64,000 bases of DNA from Staphylococcus sp. (lineage in GTDB: Bacteria; Bacteroidota; Bacteroidia; Bacteroidales; Muribaculaceae), in NCBI GenBank assembly GCA_023665865.1, contig JAMPDC010000001.1, forward strand, positions 2,493,659 through 2,557,658, written 5' to 3'. Position 1 is the first letter of the stretch; every line of letters starts with the position of its first letter. This document shows positions 8,793-17,857 of this stretch, one piece after another. The position numbers were made by a program, and so were the translations under genes. The notes under the pieces were generated by a model, which was not told where the DNA came from, searched no databases, and saw only the letters and a program-made list of their open reading frames with translations.

Positions 8793-8910
8793 TGAGAATG
8801 GAAACCTGAGAAACTTTCATAGAGCAAGAGTGGCATAGTGGTTCTCACGCTACGGCGTGGGCTGCTATTGTTACATCTGCTCACAGGCTTTCTCAGGGCC
8901 TCCATTCTTA
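8793..8910 (+). ncRNA. Highly folded leader or small RNA, family unknown
   Basis: Nested complementary arms make a long rod. The outer arms at 8793-8802 and 8901-8910 pair over 10 bp with one G-U. The arms CCTGAGAAA (8805-8813) and TTTCTCAGG (8889-8897) pair perfectly, as do GAGCA (8822-8826) and TGCTC (8878-8882). A terminal hairpin, CTCACGC-TACG-GCGTGGG (8844-8861), has a UACG tetraloop. A -7 element lies 65 bases upstream and the next gene starts 63 bases downstream. It could be a cis-acting leader, a processed small RNA or a copy of a dispersed repeat. The antisense frame across it (8720-9166) is not a convincing gene. Confidence 0.6.
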
Positions 8911-8972
8911 GACGTAGCATTGCAGTTCCACGCTTCGTGATTTTTGAGAGTAACTGAAAACGAAATATAAAC

Positions 8973-9668
8973 ATGATTATGAAACATATCTTCTCAATTA
9001 TCATCGCTCTTTCTTTTTGTTTTGGCGTATATGCCCAATCTGACGTCACAAGATTCTTGGATATTCCTATTGAGGGTAAAAAGAGTGAAATAATAAAAAA
9101 AATCAAAGCAAAAGGGTTTAAAACAGCTAAGTTAGTAAACGATAAGGTTCTTACTGGCAAGTTCAATGGACAAGATGTTTATGTTGATGTTCAAGTAAAT
9201 GAGGATAATGAAGTTTATCGCATCATCGTCTGGGATAAAAATTCATGTAACGAAAGAACAGCCAAGATTAGGTTCAATAATCTATGTTACCAATTCAAAG
9301 AAAATTCTAAATACCTTTCGAACAAAGATTGGTCAATACCCGATGATGACGATATTTCATATGAACTGAGATCTGGGAAGAAAGATTATCAAGCTGTATT
9401 TTTCCAATGGCCAACTGAATTAGGGGATAGTATCATCAGAGAACAAGTGCTTGGTCAATATTATGTAAATCAATTACAAGGACAATATGAAGACCAATCG
9501 GAAGAAGCTCGGCATATAGAAATTGAAAAAATATATATGGAGAAATTGTCTAATCTAAGCTCAAAAAAGCGAGTTTGGTTTACGATTTTGGAAAACGAGC
9601 CCTATAAATATTCTATTGTAATGTATTATGAGAATGCATATAACATGGCTAATGGCGAAGATTTATAA
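8973..9668 (+). CDS. Secreted protein of unknown function
   Basis: The 231-residue protein has a signal peptide (MIMKHIFSIIIALSFCFGVYAQ; a second in-frame ATG at 8979 is equally possible). The mature part begins with a domain of about 70 residues, SDVTRFLDIPIEGKKSEIIK, with a short alpha-beta pattern, then charged helical sequence rich in Tyr, Glu and Lys. I recognise no family with confidence. It follows the folded RNA and precedes, by 26 bases, the protein with FGKYKGKT repeats; both are A+T-rich. Secretion is clear, function is not. Confidence 0.7.
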   Translation: MIMKHIFSIIIALSFCFGVYAQSDVTRFLDIPIEGKKSEIIKKIKAKGFKTAKLVNDKVLTGKFNGQDVYVDVQVNEDNEVYRIIVWDKNSCNERTAKIRFNNLCYQFKENSKYLSNKDWSIPDDDDISYELRSGKKDYQAVFFQWPTELGDSIIREQVLGQYYVNQLQGQYEDQSEEARHIEIEKIYMEKLSNLSSKKRVWFTILENEPYKYSIVMYYENAYNMANGEDL

Positions 9669-9694
9669 AATTTCACAATATATTGATTTTGCGT

Positions 9695-10414
9695 ATGTAT
9701 CCAAGCGATAATATTTTTAGTATATATTATAATATTGGGAGGCGTACTCCTTTCTTAGTGAAAAGGTGTGAGCGAGGTTTGGCACGTTCATCCAGTGAAG
9801 AGAGAATGTATGACCCCAATCGAGATAGAACCTTTTTGGTTGAATCAGTAAAACCCAAAGGGAAGTATGGTAAAGCGTATGGAAAATGTTTTGTTGATGG
9901 TAAGCCAGATGATTCATACCGTATTGGTTGTTATCCGAACATTACTGATGGAGAGATTCCATGTGCAGGTTGTGGCGAGTGGGTTCTTCTTGATGTACCA
10001 GGGATTGATATGAATGAGATTTTTCCTCGTCGTAAAGCTGACTTTATAATTGAATTTGGAAAATACAAGGGAAAAACTATCAAAGAAATTTACGAAGTCG
10101 ATGCCCGGTATATTCATTGGTTGATGGAACAAGACCATTATTTTAGAATTGACTACCATTCTCTATTGAATATTCCATTAGATGCAACAAATGCCGAGGA
10201 AATAATCAAAGCAGAAATTAACAGAGTATTCCCGAAAGCAACGGTAGATAGTTGCATAACTTTCGGTAAATACAAAGGCAAAACGTACCGTGAGGTATTT
10301 GACATTGCCCCAAACTACATTCATTGGTTCTTGCAAAACAATCAAAGAATTGACATTGATGCCGAATCTTTTCTTTCGATGATTCATAATGATAGTTCTG
10401 TTCCTGAAGGTTGA
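9695..10414 (+). CDS. Protein with two ExoX-C-like FGKYKGKT repeats
   Basis: From the ATG at 9695 (a TTG at 9683 is the alternative) the protein has 239 residues. Two copies of a short module are seen, at about 119-146 and 188-213: FGKYKGKTIKEIYEVDARYI then HWL, and FGKYKGKTYREVFDIAPNYI then HWF. This pattern is known from the C-terminal ExoX-like domain and the related DUF3820 proteins, often in DNA-processing enzymes. No nuclease core is visible in front of it; the first 110 residues are basic, with a CAGCGEW motif that could be half of a zinc site. No signal peptide. Its neighbour at 8973 is secreted, so the pairing is curious. Confidence 0.7.
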   Translation: MYPSDNIFSIYYNIGRRTPFLVKRCERGLARSSSEERMYDPNRDRTFLVESVKPKGKYGKAYGKCFVDGKPDDSYRIGCYPNITDGEIPCAGCGEWVLLDVPGIDMNEIFPRRKADFIIEFGKYKGKTIKEIYEVDARYIHWLMEQDHYFRIDYHSLLNIPLDATNAEEIIKAEINRVFPKATVDSCITFGKYKGKTYREVFDIAPNYIHWFLQNNQRIDIDAESFLSMIHNDSSVPEG

Positions 10415-10573
10415 CCTTTGGCTCATTCGGGATATTTTCAGTGTTGACTTGTCAATGCGGCTCGGAAAATTCCTTAATGAGCTAATGAATTTCCGGATGG
10501 CGTAATTTCTGTGCTGCCACTTTACGGATGGAACTGCACCTCCATCGACTTTAACTAACGAGAAAAACGACTT
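10415..10573. other. Intergenic stretch without recognised genes
   Basis: No supported gene or repeat between the FGKYKGKT protein and the terminator hairpin at 10574. The sequence returns to mixed composition here, which fits the right edge of the A+T-rich block. A short frame at 10585-10773 overlaps the hairpin and is not credible. Confidence 0.4.
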
Positions 10574-10616
10574 TAACGGCTACGGTGATTATTGTCATTG
10601 TAGCCGTTAATTTTTT
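10574..10616 (+). terminator. Terminator hairpin
   Basis: TAACGGCTAC (10574-10583) and GTAGCCGTTA (10600-10609) form a perfect 10-bp stem followed by six T. It is about 160 bases after the stop at 10414 and probably ends that transcript. Confidence 0.7.
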
Positions 10617-10789
10617 GTCATTCTTTTATATGATTTTGACTGTTTTGAATATAAATATTCCCCATAATAATCGTGTCTCACATGCCTCAAGTGAAAATGA
10701 CCGACTATATATTCTTAGCTATATATTCTTCGCAACGCGAATCGGTGAATCAGTTAACTCTTGGATTGGGTAATATGGAGAAAAATTCG

Positions 10790-12439
<1,650 letters not shown>

Positions 12440-12473
12440 AGAATTTTTATTCATGAATTATTGACCATACACT

Positions 12474-12513
12474 CTTGCCCGGCTCCTGATTTACGGAGAC
12501 CGGGCGAGATTTT
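12474..12513 (+). terminator. Hairpin terminator after the ABC-F gene
   Basis: CTTGCCCGGCTCC (12474-12486) pairs with GGAGACCGGGCGAG (12495-12508) with one bulge, followed by a weak T-run. Confidence 0.55.
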
Positions 12514-12527
12514 AATATAAATGTAAC

Positions 12528-13085
12528 ATGACAGAGAAAGACAAGATGCTGCGTGGCGAGATATATGACGCCAACTATGATGCCGACCTCATTGCTGAGC
12601 GCAAGGCCTGCAAGAGTGTGCTCCACCGGATCAATTCTCTCCCGCCCGAGGAGGACGGACGCCGATATGAGCTTTTCCGTTCGATCATAGGCTCCCATGA
12701 TGGAGATTTCATCATCGAATCCCCCTTTCATTGCGACTACGGCTATAACGTGGCCCTCGGAAGGAATTTCTACATGAACGTGGGCGGGGTGATTCTCGAC
12801 GAGGCCAAGGTGTCATTCGGCGACAACGTGTTTGTCGGGCCTAACTGTAGTTTCTACACCGCCTGTCATCCTCTCGACGCCGAGACCCGCAATAAGGGAC
12901 TGGAATTTGCCAAACCGATCACCGTGGGCAACAACGTGTGGTTTGGAGGCAGTGTGACCGTCCTTCCCGGCGTCACCATTGGCGACAACTGTGTCATAGG
13001 TGCAGGAAGTGTGGTCGTCCGTGACATCGAGCCCGACACGGTCGCCGTCGGCAACCCTGCTACCGTTGTCCGCCGTCTGAAATAG
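12528..13085 (+). CDS. Sugar O-acetyltransferase (maltose/galactoside type)
   Basis: The 185-residue protein has the Mac N-terminal helix region (KMLRGEIYDANYDADLIAER), then the left-handed beta-helix of hexapeptide repeats, from FHCDYGYNVALG to IGDNCVIGAGSVVV. The catalytic His is in YTACHPLDAETR near residue 115. These enzymes move acetyl from acetyl-CoA to maltose, glucose or galactosides in the cytoplasm. Length and layout are those of the Maa/LacA family. It is probably a single gene; the next gene is on the opposite strand. Confidence 0.9.
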   Translation: MTEKDKMLRGEIYDANYDADLIAERKACKSVLHRINSLPPEEDGRRYELFRSIIGSHDGDFIIESPFHCDYGYNVALGRNFYMNVGGVILDEAKVSFGDNVFVGPNCSFYTACHPLDAETRNKGLEFAKPITVGNNVWFGGSVTVLPGVTIGDNCVIGAGSVVVRDIEPDTVAVGNPATVVRRLK

Positions 13086-13187
13086 TCCCCCTATCAGCAC
13101 CCGGAAGCAATAATTTTGTGCTTCCTACAAAGGCATGGATTGAGCGTACAAATGCTGGAGGCGTAAGCCAATAAATAAAAACGATTG

Positions 13188-13667
13188 TCAGAAATTTAGG
13201 GCGAAGGAGAGGGCGGGGGTGTAGTCCGGGCGATTGGTGACGGGGGTGTTGATTGAAGTGACACCGACATTGAGGGCCATCTTCTTCGCTTTGTGGCGGT
13301 AATGGTAGGCGGTGATTAGAAGCGGCACACTGGCCACCGTCAGTCCGCCACCAACGGCTGTGACGATTATGAATGGGCCGCCGTTGCCTCCTTCGATTGA
13401 AGATAAGGCGATCCCAAGTAGTCCGGTGAGTGTCATAGGGACACCGACACCCAAGGAGCACCAGCCGACTGCGCGAAGAGTTTTATATGTGCGCCATTCT
13501 GAAGTGTTTTTATAATCGAAAGCCACCGGATTTTCGTAGATATTGCGCCAAGTTCGGGAGAGTTGTGTTTCATCCTGATTGTCAACCGGCAGGGAGGCTG
13601 CATCACGGGAATATGCGGAGAGAACGGTGATGAATACACTGAATATGATGAGGATAACTCGTTTCAT
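13188..13667 (-). CDS. Small exported or membrane protein, unknown
   Basis: The 159-residue protein starts with a signal peptide or first membrane helix (MKRVILIIFSVFITVLSAYS), then about 45 polar residues and two hydrophobic segments, AVGWCSLGVGVPMTLTGLLG and FIIVTAVGGGLTVASVPLLI. The C-terminus (LSFALNF) ends in Phe, like an outer-membrane strand, but the length is too short for a barrel. This pattern of Gly-rich helices is common in small Bacteroidales envelope proteins of unknown role. A -7 element at 13701-13708 lies about 34 bases upstream. Confidence 0.6.
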   Translation of the reverse strand: MKRVILIIFSVFITVLSAYSRDAASLPVDNQDETQLSRTWRNIYENPVAFDYKNTSEWRTYKTLRAVGWCSLGVGVPMTLTGLLGIALSSIEGGNGGPFIIVTAVGGGLTVASVPLLITAYHYRHKAKKMALNVGVTSINTPVTNRPDYTPALSFALNF

Positions 13668-13700
13668 TGTCGTATGTCTGTTTTAGAGAGAATGGATGGG

Positions 13701-13708
13701 CAAAGTTA
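13701..13708 (-). promoter_or_regulatory. -7 element for the small membrane protein
   Basis: Minus-strand TAACTTTG followed by CC. Confidence 0.7.
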
Positions 13709-13836
13709 CAAATAATCAATACTATCTTAGTGTTGCAGTGGCTATTATATGGTTATTTAACGATAGTCATGACATTTTTACTAAAAAAATGCGGGGCGTT
13801 TTGCATTATCGCACCATTTTCACGCCCTGGCGGATG

Positions 13837-13844
13837 TAACTTTG
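13837..13844 (+). promoter_or_regulatory. -7 element for the gene at 13875
   Basis: TAACTTTG followed by TGG, about 30 bases before the ATG. Confidence 0.7.
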
Positions 13845-13874
13845 TGGAAAATAATCCACTAAAGAAATCCAGTT

Positions 13875-14456
13875 ATGAAAAATCAGAAAAATACGACCGT
13901 AAAAAATGTTTCCAGGAAATTTTATGCAGACATCTGTGGCCGTGTTGCCGATGCTGCAACTGTGGTCGGGGGAGGGGAGACTGCTGCCGACGAGATGAGA
14001 ATTGTCGTCGAACGCTATATAGCCGACGGCACTGAGCCGGGGGCGGACGAGGATATGTCTGTCAGACTCGTCTTCGCCATTCTCCGTCCGGAAATCGACA
14101 AGGCGCTCGAGAGATCGCGCATGGCCAAGGCTCGCGCTGCGCTCCGCAGGGAGGCTAAGGCTGTCGGAGGGATTGTGAAGCCGTCCGAAACGCCGGCGCC
14201 TCTGTTTGTCGAGCTGCCGGTCGGTGTGCCGGAGCGATATGAGGAGGAGGACTGTACTCCGCCTGAAACTGTGCAGGAGCTGACCGCGGCGGCATTGGAG
14301 GATTGGGAGCCGCTGGCAGCAGTGCCTGTCAATCGCCGTCAGCGCCGTGAGCTTGAGCGTCAGCGCAAACGTGATGCCCGTCGTGGAAAGGCTCAAAAAA
14401 GCAATCGCCCGGTGGGATTCTATGGAAATCTCCCGTCCGGACGATTGAGGAAATAA
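13875..14456 (+). CDS. Basic cytoplasmic protein of unknown function
   Basis: A 193-residue protein with no signal peptide or membrane segment. Landmarks are an N-terminal YADICGRVADAATVV region, an Ala/Arg-rich helix (RSRMAKARAALRREAK), a Pro/Glu-rich middle and a very basic tail (NRRQRRELERQRKRDARRG) that could bind nucleic acid. No family recognised. The promoter and codon use support a real gene. It is monocistronic, facing the amidase-MCE operon. Confidence 0.65.
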   Translation: MKNQKNTTVKNVSRKFYADICGRVADAATVVGGGETAADEMRIVVERYIADGTEPGADEDMSVRLVFAILRPEIDKALERSRMAKARAALRREAKAVGGIVKPSETPAPLFVELPVGVPERYEEEDCTPPETVQELTAAALEDWEPLAAVPVNRRQRRELERQRKRDARRGKAQKSNRPVGFYGNLPSGRLRK

Positions 14457-14470
14457 GTTTTAGATCTGTT

Positions 14471-15394
14471 TTAGAATATCTTGATCGAGGGAATGTAGCG
14501 TTTGGGTTGCTTCTTCAGATCGATCAGCAGACTGTCGATGTGGGCTGCGCTGTTGTTGATATTGTTGTAGAGCTCGGGATCGTTGAGGAGCAGACCGAGC
14601 GATGAGTTGGTCGAGTTGAGCTGTTCGGTTGCTTTGTCGAGATTGGCGGTGATGCTGTTGATGTTGCGCATCGTCGAGTCGAGAGGCATATTTTTGAGAT
14701 CCTCCGAGAGCACTGCGAGCGCTGCAGAGATCTGGGTGAGGTTTGCCGATATCTCCTTGACGTTGGTCATGGTTCCGTTGGCGGTATTGATGAGGGTCGG
14801 CATACCGGTCATCGCCTTGTTGAGATGGGTAGTGGTGGTCTCGAGATTCTGCATGATGTTGTCGAGACGCTTGATCGATGATACGAGCGCAGGATCCGTG
14901 GTAAGCGCTGTGAGCGAGACGATGAGCGAGTCGATGTGGGGCGCGATGTTCATGACGGTGGGCATCAGTTCGCCACCGATTTTGTCCATGAGTCCACCGG
15001 TTGACTCACCCTCGAGACGTGCGCCGACCTCATAGAAATCCTTCGAGTCGGCCATGCGGAGTTCTACGCTTGATGTGCCGAGCATGTCGGTGACTATGGC
15101 GGCGGTTGTGCCGACGGGGACACGGAGCTGCTTGTCGAGACTGAGTTCCACGAGGACGTGGCCGGGATTGTCATATTCGTATGCTATTTCTCTGACGAGA
15201 CCGATCTTGTAGCCATTGAGCGTTACGGGTGCCGACTGGGCGAGGCCGGCCACGTTGGTGTAGGAGGCATAGTAGTAGTTGGCCGATTTGAAGATGTTGA
15301 TGCCTTTCAGATAGTCGATGCCGAAGAAGAGGATGAGCAGGGAGAGGAGCACGCTTGTGCCTATGATGAGCTCTTTGGTGTATTTACGTTTCAT
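14471..15394 (-). CDS. MCE/MlaD-family lipid-transport protein
   Basis: The 307-residue protein has one N-terminal membrane anchor (ELIIGTSVLLSLLILFFGID), an MCE domain at about 35-115 (YTNVAGLAQSAPVTLNGYKI, then VGLV-type turn and DMLGTSSVELR), and a long C-terminal helix region rich in Thr and Asn that predicts a coiled coil (TTTTHLNKAM). MCE proteins bind lipid for transport between inner and outer membrane; in Bacteroidales this form accompanies an Mla-type ATPase and permease, which are not in the window. The gene follows the amidase by 29 bases and is probably in its operon, linking envelope lipid and peptidoglycan work. Confidence 0.9.
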   Translation of the reverse strand: MKRKYTKELIIGTSVLLSLLILFFGIDYLKGINIFKSANYYYASYTNVAGLAQSAPVTLNGYKIGLVREIAYEYDNPGHVLVELSLDKQLRVPVGTTAAIVTDMLGTSSVELRMADSKDFYEVGARLEGESTGGLMDKIGGELMPTVMNIAPHIDSLIVSLTALTTDPALVSSIKRLDNIMQNLETTTTHLNKAMTGMPTLINTANGTMTNVKEISANLTQISAALAVLSEDLKNMPLDSTMRNINSITANLDKATEQLNSTNSSLGLLLNDPELYNNINNSAAHIDSLLIDLKKQPKRYIPSIKIF

Positions 15395-15423
15395 TATGAT
15401 GGGGTTGTTGTAATCAGTTTTTA

Positions 15424-16572
15424 TTATTTGATGCGTCGGCCACCGCGGGTCTTGATGACGAAGGCATCCTTGAATTTTTTCTTCACGTTTTTGAGGTCAG
15501 CGTTGGCTTCTGCCATCGAACTGTAGGATCCGTAGGTATATTTCACAGTTCCGCCATCCTTGTAGTAGTCGACAGGGCTGAGTTTCTTCAGGCGTGCGTC
15601 GTTCTTCTTGAGAGGTGTGGATGCGGTGAGAAACTGGATCTTGTAGACGATCTCCTCATTAGAATTAACATCCGTAGCTCTGTCTTGTTGAGCGGACCGG
15701 GTTTTGGCCTCCGTTTTTGCGGCGTTTTTCTCGGCCGTGCGGCGTTCAGCCTCACGCACTTCGCTCATTGTCGGCTCTACTTTGGCTTTGGGTTTCACTT
15801 TGCGATATTTCTCGATGCCGCGGTAGATGGCGAGGGCCAGACGGTCCTGTCCTTTTTCGGAAGCCATATATTTTTCCATCGCAGGGTTGCAGATGAAGTC
15901 GAGTTCGACGAGGATTGCGGGCATGCTTGTGCCGACGAGCACCCAGAAGGGAGCCTGACGGACACCGTTGTTTTTACGGCCGGCCGTGCGGACAAGTTCG
16001 TTCTGCACGGCTTCGGCAAGCGTTATGCTCTGGTCCATGTTGGAGTGTTGCATCATCTCAAAGGCGATGTAGCTCTCGGTCGAAGACGGATCAAATCCTT
16101 GATATGTGGTGGTGTAGTCCTGTTCAAGCTTCATCACGGCGTTCTCTCTCATCGCTATGCCCAGGTTTGTCTCGCTTTTGTTGAGACCGAGGGTGTAGAC
16201 AGCCGCACCGTTTATCGTCGAGTGCATCGGCGACTTTTTGTCGATGGAGTTGGCATGGATCGAGATGAAGATATCGGCCTGCTTTCTGTTTGCCATAGTT
16301 GAGCGGCCCTGCAGTGTGACGAAGAAGTCTGCATCGCGCGTCATTTCAACCTGCGCGTCAGGCATGTTTTTCTTGATGAGGTCGCGCAGTTTCTTTCCGA
16401 CAGCGAGATTGATGGTTTTCTCGTTCGTGCGTCGGCCGAGTGCGCCGGCATCCTTGCCGCCGTGGCCCGGATCGAGCATGATGATAAAGTCCTTGTCCGC
16501 CGCAGTCAGCGCGACTCCGGGGAAGAGGATGATGAACAGAAGTGTCTTTATGATTCGTCGTGTCAGTGACAT
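15424..16572 (-). CDS. N-acetylmuramoyl-L-alanine amidase with C-terminal SPOR-like domain
   Basis: The start at 16572 gives 382 residues; a longer frame from 16596 begins almost at the predicted transcription start (-7 element at 16607-16614). A signal peptide (LLFIILFPGVALTAA) is followed by an Amidase_3 catalytic domain: IMLDPGHGGKDAGALG with zinc-binding His, SIHANS with the second His, and a later LVELDFICN with the catalytic Glu. A charged linker leads to a domain at about 310-382 (VYKIQFLTAS... GGTVKYTYG) resembling SPOR, which binds denuded glycan strands. The enzyme cuts the stem peptide from MurNAc during cell division. It heads the operon with the MCE protein. Confidence 0.92.
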   Translation of the reverse strand: MSLTRRIIKTLLFIILFPGVALTAADKDFIIMLDPGHGGKDAGALGRRTNEKTINLAVGKKLRDLIKKNMPDAQVEMTRDADFFVTLQGRSTMANRKQADIFISIHANSIDKKSPMHSTINGAAVYTLGLNKSETNLGIAMRENAVMKLEQDYTTTYQGFDPSSTESYIAFEMMQHSNMDQSITLAEAVQNELVRTAGRKNNGVRQAPFWVLVGTSMPAILVELDFICNPAMEKYMASEKGQDRLALAIYRGIEKYRKVKPKAKVEPTMSEVREAERRTAEKNAAKTEAKTRSAQQDRATDVNSNEEIVYKIQFLTASTPLKKNDARLKKLSPVDYYKDGGTVKYTYGSYSSMAEANADLKNVKKKFKDAFVIKTRGGRRIK

Positions 16573-16606
16573 GTCCTGTATGAAATACTTGGCCAAAAAT
16601 TTTAGG

Positions 16607-16614
16607 CAAAGTTA
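16607..16614 (-). promoter_or_regulatory. -7 element for the amidase operon
   Basis: Minus-strand TAACTTTG followed by CC. Its distance favours the 16572 start over 16596. Confidence 0.7.
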
Positions 16615-16746
16615 GCAAATCTATCCCTAAATGCCACTTACTTGCTTTATTTTTATGAATAAATGCCAAAAAATATCTACTTTTGAACAATTATAGGGTT
16701 GTTGATATGTTAGTGAAAAGACCCTCTTGACAGACTATTGAAAAAT

Positions 16747-17736
16747 ATGACTATGATACGAATCTTCGGGGGCCGCCCGTCGGCCATATATATAATCAGG
16801 TGTATCTTATCCGCTATTCTTCCGGCGATGCTTCTCGGTGCCTGTTCGAAAGGGGGTGGGGAGTCGCTGCCGGTGGGCGTCCATCGTCTCGACAAGGCTC
16901 TCGGGAGTGGCGCGGCTATTGAGCCGGGGAGCAGGACGGAGGATGCGGCACGTTTGCTCTTCAGGATTTCGGGCTACGGCGAGCTAAACGATTCGACGCT
17001 CGCGGCCTATCGCTCCAATCCGTCGATTTACGCCCATCAGGGTGTGGTCGATTCGGTGTGGACCGATCTGCGCCCTTTGGAGAAGGGACTCGGAAGGATG
17101 AAGTTTAATTTCGTCCATCTTTTCCCCGGCAGGGTCTTCCCGGAGGTCTATGCGATTGTCTCACCTTTCAATCAGTCGGTATTCACGGCCGACAGTCTGC
17201 TCTACCTCGGGCTTAACCACTATCTCGGTGAAGACTACGGGCCTTATGGCTATTTCCCTGACTACATCAGGGTGCGCAAGGTGCCGGCGCGTGTCATTCC
17301 TGACATTGCGGAGGCTATCGTGCGCAGGGATTTTCCATACGTTCCTGAGTCAGACTATCCGACTGTGCTCTCGCGCCTGCTCTATGAGGGGGCGGTGGCC
17401 GAGGCGGTGATGCAGTTGACGGGTGAGAGCGAGCAGACGGTGCTTGGCTATGACGATGACGAGATGGAGTGGCTCAATGCCAACGAGCGCCAGATCTGGG
17501 AGAAGCTGATCAGCGGCAAGATGCTTTTCAGCACCGACGGACAGCTGGCGGCTATGCTGGTCAATGCGGCACCGTTCACATCTCCGCTCACGCCTGACTC
17601 ACCGGGGATGGCAGGGCGCTTCATCGGTCACCGCATTGTCAGTTCCTATCTCGACCGCCGGGCCGCAGGGATGCCTGAGCTCCTCTCCCCGGCGTTCTAC
17701 GAGGGGCAGACCACCCTCGCCGATTCAGGATATTGA
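16747..17736 (+). CDS. gldB: GldB-like lipoprotein
   Basis: From the ATG at 16747 (16753 and a TTG at 16738 are alternatives) the protein has 329 residues. It is a lipoprotein: hydrophobic segment CILSAILPAMLLGAC with Cys in a lipobox. The body matches GldB: HRLDKAL, a Phe/Leu-rich RLLFRISGYGELND, FNFVHLFPGRVFPEVYAIVS in the middle, and the C-terminal PGMAGRFIGHRIVSSYLDR motif. GldB belongs to the gliding/type IX secretion gene set of Bacteroidetes but persists in non-gliding gut species with unclear role. It reads away from the amidase and ends at a strong terminator. Confidence 0.85.
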   Translation: MTMIRIFGGRPSAIYIIRCILSAILPAMLLGACSKGGGESLPVGVHRLDKALGSGAAIEPGSRTEDAARLLFRISGYGELNDSTLAAYRSNPSIYAHQGVVDSVWTDLRPLEKGLGRMKFNFVHLFPGRVFPEVYAIVSPFNQSVFTADSLLYLGLNHYLGEDYGPYGYFPDYIRVRKVPARVIPDIAEAIVRRDFPYVPESDYPTVLSRLLYEGAVAEAVMQLTGESEQTVLGYDDDEMEWLNANERQIWEKLISGKMLFSTDGQLAAMLVNAAPFTSPLTPDSPGMAGRFIGHRIVSSYLDRRAAGMPELLSPAFYEGQTTLADSGY

Positions 17737-17757
17737 ACGAAAGAACAGATAAAAAAA

Positions 17758-17825
17758 ACAGAAATAACATAAATGACAGATCTTTTCAGCAATTCTGTCA
17801 TTTATGTTATTTCTGTCGTTTTTTT
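17758..17825. terminator. Perfect 23-bp two-way terminator
   Basis: Arms at 17758-17780 and 17794-17816 are perfectly complementary over 23 bp with a 13-base loop; an A-run precedes and a T-run follows, so it serves both gldB and the convergent CoA-transferase. Confidence 0.9.
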
Positions 17826-17857
17826 GTATCTATACCTTATATAGAATAGGTGTTGCC

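Noticed and set aside
8720..9166. 148-codon frame on the minus strand across the folded RNA
   Set aside because: It overlaps the start of the secreted protein gene at 8973 and is explained by the structured element; no start signal and no family.
10585..10773. Short frame with hydrophobic product
   Set aside because: It starts inside the terminator stem at 10574-10609 and has no start-site signal.
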